NCBI GenBank assembly: GCA_964019155.1
Contig: OZ025243.1
Span: 6,357,365 to 6,421,364, forward strand
Source: Osedax fenrisi
Lineage: Eukaryota > Annelida > Polychaeta > Sabellida > Siboglinidae
Direction of reading: 5' to 3'
DNA length: 64,000 bases
This document shows, piece by piece, positions 51,702 through 63,817 of this stretch. Under the pieces are notes generated by a model. It was not told the origin of the DNA. It made no database searches and saw only the letters and a list, made by a program, of their open reading frames with translations. How positions within the stretch are numbered: position 1 is the first letter of the stretch; every line of letters begins with the position of its first letter. A program made the translations under genes and the position numbers.

Positions 51702-54700
51702 TTATAACGAAAACAATATGTTAATGACAACTCTATTAATAGAATTATAATTGTATGTGTAGTCCTATATACATGTATAATCTGCAGATTCAATGACAAC
51801 AATATTGAAAAATATCAATATATTAATATAATAATATTACCAATAGAAATAAATAAGTCGTTACATAATAAGTTATGAATTATGAAAATTCACTAGGTTT
51901 AACATAATAATAATGTGTGACAGGGACTTATTATTCTAATATTAGCAACATAGTAGCAACATAATAGAACACTGTAAACATTTGAAGCTATTATATATGC
52001 ATTTTGAGGCTATTACTGTTTGCTGGGATTTTACTTCAGAAAATCATAGTTATAAGTAGCATAATATGTATTATAAATATAATGTTACTTTAAAATCAGT
52101 AAATAATTAATAAATTCAATTTATAATCTTACATTGCTGAACATTTTTTAAACTTATTCCTATTTCCAAACCCACCTTATTACTTAACTTACCCCCCCTT
52201 GTGGCTTATAACCATATATAACGAAATTATTTACTTCGTTCTCTATTATAACTTTACTCTCAGAAATATGTGTTTAAACATCAAGTAGGTTTATTGTTGT
52301 AGAACTGCTAAAACTTATTTTATTACCATCTAATAACAGTGTATGATTCAACAATTAAATAAGAGAATATGCATAGTATCATCTATCATGATATGGTGAA
52401 TCAGCTTTTTAAAGTATATAAATATATATATCTCATAGAACAATGAATGTATTCTATTCTATTTATGTGTATACATAATCAATCTAGTAATATAAGCATT
52501 ATAAATATGATTCATAATATGATATATAATTAAAAAATATATTTAATATAGAGTATTATTTTTTATTAAATAAAATAAATATGAGTTCCTGGGAAAGTTG
52601 TAAATTTGTATTATATTCTAAAACTCATTATTTAACATTTTAAATAATAGATTTTAGTTGATCTCCATAATTCTATTTCTTTATTTCAAATTATACATAT
52701 CTTGGCAAATACTGATATTCTCAAAACACTAATGAAACATAATTTATAATAAAACATATTCATAACAATAGCATTCAATACAATAATCATAACATATTCA
52801 CAATATCATCATTTAATATCGAATTTATCATTATTACATTGAAGTTCACCATCAGTGAGTCATAATTTGTCTGCTGAATACGTATGCCATAATGATGTTC
52901 TGATGATATCTGCAGTGTTTGCTGACATATGTGTTCCCTATGTTGTATTTAAATTCCACTTTTTGAAATAATTTACTTCCATATTTTCCACTACATCTAA
53001 GTACTAAGAATTATTTATTATATTAATATATATATATCAGATTTAGTAAAACTTATTAAATCTATACCATCTACATATCAATCTCCTTAGGATGATATAT
53101 TAAATTTAGGTAATTAATAACTTATTAAAGCACAAGTAGGTATACAACTGGGGTAGTGGGGAATGGGGGGTCGTAATGTAATGCTAACATAGTTGCTCAG
53201 TGATATATTTAAAAAAGTATTTAATAATGGGCAACAACAATAGAAAATAGGCATATTATTTTGAAGCCCTTTAGAAGAAAACATATAAATATTATTATAA
53301 TTAACAGAAAAAAAAAATTATTAAAATTCTTCTAATAAATATTATTATTATTTATATTTATAGTTAGTTTATTATTTTCTAATTGAAATGTAATTAGTTT
53401 TCAATTTTATTTATTTCAACGAGTTGGTTAATACATAAACGCGTATATATACTATGTTAACTAGTCCTCTATGAATTATTAATAATGTCGATGTCATAGG
53501 AAATGGGTACAATGTGTCATATACTTTAGCTATAACTTAGTGTAGTACTTCATACAGCTTAGTACATTTATTAAAAGTAATAATGATTAAGTTGAAAGTT
53601 GATATCATCGTACGGCAATATAATGTTAACTTCAAATAAATTACTATCTAATTAAATATAATTAGAAAATGTATATATTATTACTGAGTTATTAATTTCT
53701 AGGGTAGTTTACTGAACTAATAATTTTAATTAATTTAATAAGAGAAAGTTGTATAATTTTATTAAATTTACCATTCTTTGAAACATATATCCTGAATTTA
53801 TAATAATGTTATTTATAAAATAAAGATATTTACTATTATATGTATGCAATGATTATGTAGGCAAAACTCTGATATAATAAGTTTATTATTAACTTTATAT
53901 AAGAGTCTATTAATATATCTTTGATAATATAAAAATAATATATAAAAACCTATCAAATATTAACAATAAAGAATATATTAGTATTAGTTTTCTATACTTA
54001 TTGATGATAGTTGGGAATTATATAAATATATTGAATTATTATTATAATGTATTTTATGATGTATACATATTAGTCTTGATTATTTACGATATTCACACCA
54101 TTTCGTAATATTATTTAAAGGTAATATAATTCAACTAATACGTATATTCTAATATACTACAAAGTTATTGAGAAAAATTGTAAATATTCCTGGGTATTTG
54201 TTATAATACATATATATATATATAATTTTGTATAAATAATTGATCAGCTCTCGTTAAAACCATGGCTTCGAAGAGACATTAGAGCCCTATACGTTTATAA
54301 GTGAAAATTTCATCTAAATTTCTGGATGGGATGAAAGGACTCCAACAAAATAAAATAACAATATATTTAAATTATTATAATACATTCAACTAATTGCAAA
54401 TCAATTTAACATATTTATTTTATTAATTTCAGTATTCTAATTATTAAAATTTTATTATATACATTTATTATAATAAAATACCCTATATTATAGATGGGCA
54501 TCGATCATTACTTAATAGTAGTAGTTTTAGTCTGGGATACCTGGGTTTCTTTAGCCGAGCCTATCTTCCGATGTCTCATACACCTCTAGCCTTTATACAC
54601 TCTTTCGGCATCACTGATTGGTCGCAATAGTACGATAAACATCAGATCACATAACACAATGCACTCTCATTGTAACCCATGATGATGTATAACTACACAT

Positions 54701-55064
54701 ATCTAAACTAATACATTAACCCATTACTTGTCTTTATCAGTATATATATATATAAGATAAATAAAATTAGACATTTAACATATTCATAAAGATAAAAACT
54801 ACCGATATAATCACGAATTTAAAAATAGAAAACGAGAGATTTTAATAAAAATAAATATTTTATTAAGAATAATTTCTAATGTCAATCAAAATATTGTATA
54901 AATTTAAAATAATTCAGATGTAATACTTAATAACTATGTAGTAATGCTATAAACGATAATGCTACGATATAATACGATATCATGTTCACGTGTGATAATA
55001 TACAGTATAGGATAATAAATAAAGATAAACGATAACAATCAGGTGACATTAATGGTGGGCGTCG
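51341..55064. other. Intergenic region between ATP7 (3' end) and MPDU1 (5' end)
   Basis: About 3.7 kb holding the MPDU1 promoter region and the ATP7 3' UTR, both on the minus strand. It has (TA)n at 51668-51700 and a SINE tail at 54221-54360. I see no further gene. A TATA box cannot be singled out in sequence this AT-rich. Confidence 0.55.
54221..54360 (+). mobile_element. SINE S1, 3' half
   Basis: It starts at ATAATTTTGTATAAATAATTG and keeps CTCTCGTTAAAACCATGG, then CTTCGAAGAGACATTAGAGC and GGATGGGATGAAAGGACTCC to the AATAAAATAACA end. Confidence 0.8.
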
Positions 55065-55253
55065 TCACACCATGGGTGAGACTTTGATATCGTCTTCGTC
55101 GCGACATAGAAGAGATTGGTGTTCTATCGACCGGTTGTTAATGATCGTAAGATCAGTGGGAGAAGTCGCTAGTATGGCGGACGTGGGCGCGCTCAAACGT
55201 TGTATGATGGAACCGGCGATGTTGCTGAACGACCTCGCGATCTGGGGTCGTAT
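55065..55253 (-). CDS. ATP7: ATP7 last exon and stop
   Basis: 189 bases after TTGACAG, encoding 62 residues: IRPQIARSFSNIAGSII, a Ser/Thr-rich stretch, HQSLLCRDEDDIKVSPMV and TGA at 55067-55065. SLL followed by an acidic RDEDD corresponds to the dileucine and acidic signal that controls endocytic return of human ATP7A/B. Confidence 0.88.
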   Translation of the reverse strand: MRPQIARSFSNIAGSIIQRLSAPTSAILATSPTDLTIINNRSIEHQSLLCRDEDDIKVSPMV

Positions 55254-55444
55254 CTGTCAAGGTCAAGGTTAGCGTTACATTTGGTGGTCACGTAGTAGCT
55301 ACTAGCCCGCTAGATTTAATGATCATGTCACACGGACATATACATTAGCATTACGTGTGTATTATATATAATGTTAATATTATAATAAAATGTAGAATAT
55401 ATTTAGTAAAAGTAGTACTACTTATGATAAAAATTACTTATATT

Positions 55445-55484
<40 letters not shown>

Positions 55485-56405
55485 GAATATTATAATATAA
55501 TAAAAACAATTGAGTAATTATGTATTGAGATCAATATCTTTACCTCGGGGAACTGTTGTTCATCTAGGCCGCGGTACACTTTAATGTCATCGCTAGCGCC
55601 CTCTAGCTTCTGTTTCGTGTACTCCTTGATGTAGTCGGACGTGGCTAACTCTTCTCGGGTAGGCTTCTTCCACCTGGTGAGAGAAACGGTATTCATTTGT
55701 TACAATTCAGTGGGTGTTGTTGATTGAGCAAATATATAGTTGAAAGTTTAAAGTGAAATATTTACTAACGATAAAATATGTTACTATTAATGATATAATT
55801 ATATATTGTTGATGCTGATAGAGGTATGATAGGTATTATGAATACTTGCTTAATATATAGTTTTCAACTATTCTGGTCGATAACGATAGAAAACTTAACG
55901 ATAATATATTATTTCGAAGCTCTTTAGATAAGAACCATACTATTCGTATTTATATTTATTTTATTATACGCAACTATATCGAAAAAACATCTAATAAACA
56001 AGTATTATCATTATAATCAATCGATCACGATATCTGTGATGACAAATTACTTCTATAGTGCCCCCCGATCTGTATGATACACACACACACTCACACACAC
56101 ACACACCCACCCACACACTCACACAGACCCACACACCCACACAGCAACACACCTACACACACACTCGTACAGTAAACACTAACAACTTGAGCAGCAGAGA
56201 TAGGGTGACCACAGAAGTGCTAGACATTGCCATTGCGGCCGATGCCATCCAAGGGGCTAGCTCTATTCCTATAGGCCAGAGGACACCCGCTGCTATAGGA
56301 ATACCTGATCGATGTGTAGATATGGTTATGTAACTTTGTATAGCGGGGGTGTAAATGTGTGTGTGTGTGTGTTCAGTATTGTTATTTGAAGGGTAGATAA
56401 TATTT

Positions 56406-56463
<58 letters not shown>

Positions 56464-57391
56464 GAATATACAATGGATGTAGGATAATGGATGTATAATA
56501 ACCCATATTTATACTTATAGTACAACAATATTTTGTATATGTAATATTCAAATTGGGAGTATTACTTATTCATATTCATATATTATCTATATCTATTATA
56601 AGAGTAGTAATTTAATAATGGATTTCCTAATTTAATTATATTAATTAATTAAAATATTTATTGTATATTTCTGGTAATTCATTATAATTTATTAACATTT
56701 TTATTATTACACTTAACTTTTTTTTATAAAATTTATTAATAATTAAAAATGAGTATACTAACCATAATAATAAAATTGGTGATACCATGCAAGTATTTTA
56801 CCTTAATAATATATTGTATAAAATATATATATATATATATTATTTATACAATATATTATATAATAATTATAATATTATATATAATATTTTACAACAATCA
56901 TAATTTTTTAAGATTTAATTGTTAATATTTTTGCTACACAAATACAATTCGAAATGCTTGATATTTGATGATACAGATATATCTGAGAATAATAAATAAA
57001 ATCAATTATAATATATTTAATAAAATGTATTTCATTTGAGATAAATCTCACGATTTAAGCACATTTTTTGAAACAGAATATAATAAATATATACTACAAT
57101 AAATATATACTATAATAAATATATACTACAATAAAAGTATGTATTATATTTAATTATAAACTTGAAATGCGATTTTCTCTATGACATTATTTTTGCAAAT
57201 ACATTTTAAAAAATATATACCATAATACTAATACTATTCAACAAAATTCCAATTTCATACAGATTTTTCTCAATATAATTAATGCAAAATAGTCACAAAT
57301 TGATAGTTAAATAGTAACATAATATAAAAAATGTAATAATATAAATTTCTCAATTCGTATGAAATAATTAAAAACTAGTTAAAAAAAGTTA

Positions 57392-57432
<41 letters not shown>

Positions 57433-60400
57433 GTATGGTACGTGTCGGGGAAAGGGATATACTTTTACTGAGAGGAAAGTATTGCCAATGTTCTTATTAT
57501 TGGCACAAATAGGATCCCTAAGGCATTGGACCTGACGAACCCATACCCCTGAAGTTGATACACCATATATCCTCATTAGTTTCAATTACTGTTGGCTACT
57601 CTGGTTATAATTTTAATGATTAAATATATCGTATTTTTATAAGTGTATTATTCTAATAGATTAATAAATAATTAAATTTTATTTATAATTTGTTTTTTTA
57701 ACATATATTTTTGTATATATTTTGTTTATATATTTTATATACATATATATTTCTTTTACTAACTTTAACTCTTAATATTTTATTTATTTTTATTTTTACT
57801 TTTACTATAATTTTCTCCTCATAATTGTCCTATAGGAAAGTGAAATAGGTAAACGACTAGATAAGCATAGCGCTTCTTCGTTTACCATGATCATACCTAA
57901 ATTCTGATTATTATTATATACATATAAGCATGCTTATATATGCATATATAACAAATAATACATTATGATTACGAATATTACAAGTTATATACTGATAACA
58001 ATTAAGATAGACGTAATGCTTACTTACTAACCTAATATATTGTAGAAAGTGGCTGCTACAAAGTTCATCCTAATTCTCCAGACTGTTTTCTTCGATAATA
58101 AGATAGCCGCTACTACATCGAGTAGATCATTCTGGGTAATGCGATGATCAGTGGGCGTTATAGTCTTTGTTGTCATCAGATATCAGATATGCGTAATGAA
58201 ACACACACACACACACACACACCACTAATGCACACCCTGATGAGCACTATATCTGCAGCCTTCACCGCTACATCAGCAAACACACAGTAACTAGTGCACA
58301 CACACACACACACCACTAATGCATACCCTGATGAGCACTATATCTGCAGCCTTCACCGCTACATCAGCAAACACACAGTAACTAGTGCACACACACACAC
58401 ACACACACCACTAATGCACACCCTGATGAGCACTATATCTGCAGCCTTCACCGATACATCAGCAAACACACAGTAACTAGTGCACACACACACACACACA
58501 CACCACTAATGCACACCCTGATGAGCACTATATCTGCAGCCTTCACCGCTACATCAGCAAACACACAGTAACTAGTGCACACACACACACACACACACAC
58601 ACACACCACTAATGCACACCCTGATGAGCACTATATCTGCAGCCTTCACCGCTACATCAGCAAACACACAGTAACTAGTGCACACACACACACACACACA
58701 CCACTAATGCATACCCTGATGAGCACTATATCTGCAGCCTCTACAGCTACATCTGTCCCCGTTCCTATGGCAACTCCCACATCAGCTTGAGCCAGGGCTG
58801 GTGAATCATTCACTCCATCACCTGGTCATGATTAGGTAGTACTATTATAATATAGGTACGTGATATCACTATTACGTAATATGTTTCAAATGTTATGTAA
58901 TATAATGAGTATGTTGTATAGATTTCAAATGATGAAGTTCAAATTATTATAATCATAGATTTACATCATTGTTTGTGAATTACACACACAAATATATAAT
59001 TATGGTATTAATATATCAAATATCTAAACTGAAATATTTATTTTTATTTACAACTTTTAATAACATAGAAATATCAACAATATTATAATCTAGTACTTTT
59101 TTTATTAATATATAAATATTTCAAAATTTACTAAATACATTATGAAAATATTAATGATATATAATATCAATATATTGATTTGATTACAATGTCTTACTTA
59201 TGCAGCATATATTAAAAGTATATGTATTTTGTAATATTTTATTTATATATATACAATGTTATACTATAGTGTTTTACACATATATGTGTTATTAATATAT
59301 TAACTAGAATGCTATTAAATAGGTACAATGGACGCTGTATTTGTATTCAATCCTATCCTAAATATCAGTATTGATACTTGCTATATATATAAATAACATA
59401 TGGTATATATGAGTGTATTATGTGTACAATTTTCGCAGTGACACCGTGACCTACATGTGATATTAACCAATCATCGCCACACACCGTGACCTACATGTGA
59501 TATTAACCAATCATCGCCACACACCGTGACCTACATTAAGTGATATTAACCAATCATCGCCACACAATAGCCCGACTCCTGTAAACTCTTCACCTTCTGA
59601 ACTTTGTGCGAGGGCAGAACATCAGCGAACACTGTCTTAATACCGACCTGTAGTGAACAGGGTGGGGGTCAACATTATCCACAACAACAACAGTGATATT
59701 GTATCAAGGGTATCAGCTTTAATGATACACTTCAATGATATGCCGTCCGGACTATTAAAATGGGTATTATAATAAAATATTGAAGTTATCTTATATAATT
59801 GTGTATAAATAAATGAGCAGCTCTCGTTAAAACCATGAATGCCTTAACATGAGAGCGGCTTCGAAGGGACATTATAGCCATATAGTTATAAGTGAAACTT
59901 AATATAAGTTATTGGATGGGATGAAAGGACTCCACCGAAATAAAATACCAGCTACAATAATAATATGTGTTATTGTTATTTCTACCTGAATATTTAGCTG
60001 AGGCATACCCTGCAAATATGAACACCACTTTGCAAATATTTGTGAATACTAATCGCAGTTTTTGTTCAAATGGTAAATGTTAAATGTATGAAAAATATTT
60101 ATAAATGAAATATTTCGAATGATTATTAGCGTAAATATTCGCATGTAAAAGTATGATCAGTGATTGACAGGTGCTAGCAGTTATCACAATACTTAAATAG
60201 TTCACAGTTTTGAGAAGTTCAAATATTGGTAATTTTGTTAGCGAGAAATTCTAACTAATTAATACATATTAGAAATACTTAATATTTAAAATTATATATT
60301 GAGAAAACAATAATAATAATAATAATAATAAGTCAATAAAATAGATGAAATATGTATAATTATTTACAAATATTGTTGTTGAAATCATTTGAAATATTCA

Positions 60401-61607
60401 AATAACACACAATATTTTAGATATTCAAGTTTTTCTAGCCATTTTACTCGTAACAGTAAATACCCGACCCTAAATTAATATAAATTACCCAAAACTAGGG
60501 ATTTTATATTTGAATAGTTCACCACCAGGCGGAGTGACACTGACCTCTTGGGCGATGGCTTTAGCAGTTTTCTGATTGTCACCTGTCAACAGAATGACCT
60601 CTAAGCCCATCTTCTTAAGGGTATACACAGCTAGGTGTGCTTCTGACTTCACGGTGTCCGCTACCGATATCATCGCTACTATTATACCTGTCAATCATTA
60701 GTGGGCGTGGCTTAAGATAATACATAATTGATAAATATATATAGAATAAATATTTGCTTACGATAACGTACGCTTTCAAATAAATAAAGAATAATGCGTG
60801 ATTAAAAAAATAAAAGATGTACAAATTTTATAGTAATTTTATAATAAATGAACAATAATTAAAAATAGAAATAAAGTATATTGTAATAAGCGTAGTATTA
60901 TTAGTGTGTGTTGATTGATTGATAATTTATTTAAGCAAATATATAGTAAAAATAAATAATCTAAATTTATTAACTATATATATTTGCTAACGATAAAATA
61001 TGTTATAGAAATAAAAAAAGTATAATATTAAATTAAAAAATTAAATAAATTAAAATTGTTTTAAACCATTGATAACAACAAGCACTGCTGTATGTCCTAG
61101 TATTTCCTGTTCTTCCATCGACTTTTGAACTCTATCGACTACCTCGAGGCCGTTCCTGTTCATCCATTCACGATTACCAATGAGAACATCGTAGATATCA
61201 TCTGAGCATGAATATGATTGATTTTCGATAGAGCTAATATCGAAATAAATATAATATAATTAAATATATAATCGAATTATAAACGGTAACATACGTTATT
61301 GAAATAATCAAAGTATAATACGAAATTAAAATATTAAGTTGTAAAACATTATATAGTGGAGTATATATATATGATGAAGATGATGATGCATATATTATAT
61401 AAGGCAAGGTTATTAAACAATAGGTACTATTGTCATTATAATAGATAGATACATTCGAGCATTCACATTTTATATTATGTCTGTCCAATATAATGCAATA
61501 CACAAATAATCAACAACAAAAATCAATTGAATACAAAATTCCTATTTACAAATATGATTTAATATAATTATAATTATATATATTTATATAAATATATAAT
61601 ATATTTG

Positions 61608-61644
<37 letters not shown>

Positions 61645-61973
61645 ACACAAACTATTATAAAATATGGTATTACATATTGTAATTTAGTGTTTGCCCTACT
61701 AATTATAACCTGGTGATTGTCTGGTATGTTCAGTATCCGGGAAGTCATCAACAACTCCATCTATCTATTAAGGCAGCGAATAATTGTTATATTGTGTTGA
61801 TCCGTAATATCTAATTAGCTGTATATTATTATGGCTTATATCGTCAGTATATGCATCAATATTCGCATAAGATTGTGTATGATTGCATAAGATTGTGAAG
61901 TGTAAAACTGTATGAACACATTATTAATTATATATGAAATACAATGTATACATTATATACATCATGTATACAT

Positions 61974-62064
<91 letters not shown>

Positions 62065-63817
62065 TACATATTATATATAAAGAATGATTGCCATTCTCTA
62101 GTAATATTAAAGGTAGGTACATTCTATGTTCTATAAATAGATTTGTACATGTATATAATAAGAAAAATAGTGGTCTACTAAAAGTGTATTCACTTATTTT
62201 TTATTAATTAATTCAATAAAATATTAAACAAAATGATAGATATTATATAGATCTATAATAATTGGATTTATATTAAATATAAAAGAAAATAGTTAAGCCA
62301 TTAAGCATATCCCATTAATATAGATTATGTTTAACTAAAGCTGTCTTCACACCAAGAATCCGTACGGATAAGCCGAACGGATTGAAAATCCGAGAATATT
62401 AGATGTGAAGTCAATTTTAAATGTTCTGGTTTAAATCCGTATGGATAAGTCCGTACGGATTTATTTACGACATGTTCTATAAAATCCGAGCACTGAATGG
62501 AATTATGAGGAATTTGTATATAAAATATATTTATTCATATTATATATTTATGTTTATGTTTACATCAAAGATCTTATTAGACTTGTTATGATACGCACGA
62601 AACACGGCGTGCGTTATACTCAGATTTTCTGTCCGGATTTATGAATGCTTTAAATATCTTTTATTTTTAAATATCTATCCGTGCGGGATATCCGTACGGA
62701 TAATCCGTACGTATTCTTGGTGTGAACTCAGCTTAATAAGTTATTATTATTTTTAAAATAAAAAATTATTAATATTTAAAAAATAACTATTCATTCAAAA
62801 ATAACTATTAAATTAAAAAATGTAAATATTGTGTTAATATATATATATATATTATAAATTAACCATAAATTAAATTAATCTAAAACATTATTTAATGAGT
62901 AAATTTAGTCTAAATATTTACAATATAATTATGGAAAATGTATACACAGATGATAATGTATCACATTGTGTTATTATAAATAAATAGCCTCATATGAATA
63001 TTGGCTATTTAAATGTATATATATATAATAATGTTTATTTTAGCTTTTACAATTTAATTTTTAAATTACGATGATTATTAAATTATTAATTTAAAAAAAA
63101 GTATTATTATAATTTATTTAAATGATACTGTTAACATTGTTTATTTTATGTAAAAACATTATTTATATATCATTCTAAAGATAATATTTAATATTTTAAA
63201 ATTTAATATAAAAAAAATGTTAATTTTTTTATTTTTTATTTTCGATTTCAGAGGTATATAAATGGAAATATAAGTGAAAAATTAAATATTTAATTTGAAA
63301 TAAAACTATATATATATACACTATACACTTGATTTTCTCAGAACCTTATTTTTGGCATACTATTATAATATTTTCAGTAAAATTACAAAGGATTTTTTAT
63401 AATGTATGGATTTTATTTAAATTATCAATATCATAAAGTTAATTAAATTATTTATCTTAATTTACCTTGTTTTTTATTTTTAAATCAGAAAAAAAATACC
63501 GAAAAAAAAAAAATAAAATAACGGATGTACAAAATTAACCTGCACTAGATATCTACCCCCCCCCTACTCCCCCCAATAGTGCTAACCTATACTAGATAGT
63601 TACCCCCCACTCCTCCTACTGTAGTGTTAACCTGTACTAGATAGCTGCCCCCGCTAGCTGTACTATTCTTACGGTTCATGATGTCAGTGTCAGTGATGGC
63701 AGCAGCTGCCATAGAGGTTCCGATGATCTTGTTGACATTGCCCACCCGACACCTTAGACCACAGCCTGGCACTGACTGGAAGTCAATGACCTTGGCAACA
63801 CTGGTGGTCTTCAACAT
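55065..63817 (-). CDS. ATP7: ATP7-type copper-transporting ATPase, C-terminal nine exons (partial gene)
   Basis: The last 388 codons of a P1B-type Cu(I) ATPase (ATP7A/ATP7B group), which loads copper onto secreted enzymes in the Golgi and exports excess copper. Exons: 63817-63673, 61201-61067, 60687-60545, 59647-59551, 58821-58715, 58131-58032, 56304-56184, 55673-55544, 55253-55065. Every junction keeps phase. Visible are the nucleotide-binding VPGCG, DVLIGNREWMNRNGLEV, the hinge VILLTGDNQKTA, VFADVLPSHKV, MIGDGVNDSPALAQAD, YNILGIPIAAGV and the last-helix MAMSSTSVV. The tail QSLLCRDEDD matches the dileucine/acidic trafficking region of human ATP7A/B. The metal-binding domains, CPC helix and DKTG are outside the window. 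Confidence 0.96.
55544..55673 (-). CDS. ATP7: ATP7 exon: start of the cytosolic tail
   Basis: 130 bases after CTCACCAG, encoding WKKPTREELATSDYIKEYTK and then GASDDIKVYRGLDEQQFPE. The KKP after the last helix is conserved; the rest is lineage-specific. The donor is GTAAAG. Confidence 0.92.
56078..56172. repeat. (CA)n-rich block beside an ATP7 donor
   Basis: Degenerate CA repeats with CCC interruptions. In the sense of the ATP7 transcript this is a UG-rich tract starting about 12 bases after the donor of the eighth-helix exon. Confidence 0.8.
56184..56304 (-). CDS. ATP7: ATP7 exon: eighth membrane helix
   Basis: 121 bases after TGATCAG, encoding GIPIAAGVLWPIGIELAPWM and then MAMSSTSVVTLSLLLK. 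The M-SS-S pattern is the copper-site motif of the last helix. The donor GTTAGT is followed within about 15 bases by a (TG)n-rich block. Confidence 0.96.
56305..58031 (-). other. ATP7 intron between the seventh- and eighth-helix exons
   Basis: A 1.7-kb AT-rich intron with (GT)n near 56356-56372, (TA)n at 56413-56460 and 57399-57428, and a GC-richer patch at 57430-57600 of unknown origin. No exon is seen inside. Confidence 0.75.
56413..56460. repeat. (TA)n microsatellite
   Basis: A TA run in the ATP7 intron upstream of the eighth-helix exon. Confidence 0.9.
58032..58131 (-). CDS. ATP7: ATP7 exon: seventh membrane helix
   Basis: 100 bases after TTACCCAG, encoding NDLLDVVAAILLSKKTVWRI and RMNFVAATFYNIL. 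It contains the YN pair of the seventh helix used for copper binding. The donor is GTTAGT. Confidence 0.96.
58200..58714. repeat. Exon-derived tandem repeat with five decoy splice donors
   Basis: Five units of about 91-103 bp lie in the ATP7 intron just after the GDGVND exon. Each contains a near copy of the last 38 bases or so of that exon (sense strand GCTGCAGATATAGTGCTCATC then AGG) and its donor (GTGTGC or GTATGC), followed by CATTAGTG and a (TG)n run. Decoy exon ends are at 58620, 58517, 58422, 58327 and 58236. Unit length differences come from the (TG)n part. Confidence 0.93.
58715..58821 (-). CDS. ATP7: ATP7 exon: GDGVNDSPALAQAD
   Basis: 107 bases after ATGACCAG, encoding GDGVNDSPALAQADVGVAIG and TGTDVAVEAADIVLIR, the Mg-binding GDGxND and the soft-metal GIG/GTG region. 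The donor is GTATGC, phase 0. The final 38 or so bases with the donor recur five times downstream. Confidence 0.97.
59445..59550. repeat. 40-bp exon-derived repeat with two decoy donors
   Basis: Downstream of the VFADVLPSHKV exon, two further copies of a 40-base unit (43 bases for the first step) contain the last 15 exon bases, sense GTGTGGCGATGATTG, and the donor GTTAATATC. Decoy exon ends are at 59508 and 59468. Confidence 0.92.
59551..59647 (-). CDS. ATP7: ATP7 exon: VFADVLPSHKV
   Basis: 97 bases after CACTACAG, encoding VGIKTVFADVLPSHKVQKVK and then SLQESGYCVAMI. The usual GK-K before VAM is replaced by GYC. The donor is GTTAAT; the last 15 bases and the donor are repeated twice downstream. 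Confidence 0.95.
59741..59950 (+). mobile_element. SINE S1, 5'-truncated copy
   Basis: It starts at GTCCGGACTATTAAAATGGG (end of the head), then follows the full body with GAGAGCGGCTTCGAAGGGAC and GGATGGGATGAAAGGACTCC to the AATAAAA end. It lies in an ATP7 intron, opposite to the gene's direction. Confidence 0.82.
60545..60687 (-). CDS. ATP7: ATP7 exon: TGDN hinge
   Basis: 143 bases after TTGACAG, encoding GIIVAMISVADTVKSEA and GLEVILLTGDNQKTAKAIAQE. TGDN is the conserved P-domain hinge of P-type ATPases. The donor is GTCAGT, phase 0. Confidence 0.97.
61067..61201 (-). CDS. ATP7: ATP7 exon: DVLIGNREWM region
   Basis: 135 bases after TGCTCAG, encoding HDIYDVLIGNREWMNRNG, then EEQEILGHTAVLVVIN. 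IGNREW is almost invariant in ATP7 proteins. The donor GTTTAA is weak. Confidence 0.96.
61979..62060. repeat. (TA)n microsatellite, about 80 bases
   Basis: An uninterrupted TA run in an ATP7 intron. Confidence 0.95.
62339..62735. mobile_element. TIR element family D (about 395 bp)
   Basis: The left end AGCTGTCTTCACACCAAGAA and, reversed, AGCTGAGTTCACACCAAGAA continue into (T/A)CCGTACGGAT. The palindrome CCGTACGG or close variants recurs several times near both ends. It has no coding capacity; the target duplication is unclear. Confidence 0.8.
63539..63665. repeat. G-rich minisatellite next to an ATP7 splice donor
   Basis: Three units of about 45-55 bases with the core CTAGATAGTTACCCCC on the plus strand. 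On the transcript strand this gives runs of 5, 6, 6 and 9 G, starting about 15 bases after the donor GTAAGA. Confidence 0.85.
63673..63817 (-). CDS. ATP7: ATP7 exon with VPGCG nucleotide-binding motif
   Basis: 145 bases after CACCTCATAG, encoding TTSVAKVIDFQSVPGCGLRC and a short loop IIGTSMAAAAITDTDIMN. The GCG glycine motif contacts ATP in this family. The donor is GTAAGA, phase 1. A G-rich minisatellite begins just downstream of the donor. Confidence 0.9.

Larger units (their letters stand above)
61202..63672 (-). other. ATP7 intron holding (TA)n and MITE D
   Basis: A 2.5-kb intron with (TA)n at 61612-61642 and 61979-62060, MITE family D, and the G-rich minisatellite beside its donor. No other exon is seen. 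Confidence 0.75.

Noticed and set aside
58294..58790. Plus-strand frames rich in His-Thr
   Set aside because: These are the antisense of the ATP7 exon-derived repeat and its (CA)n runs.
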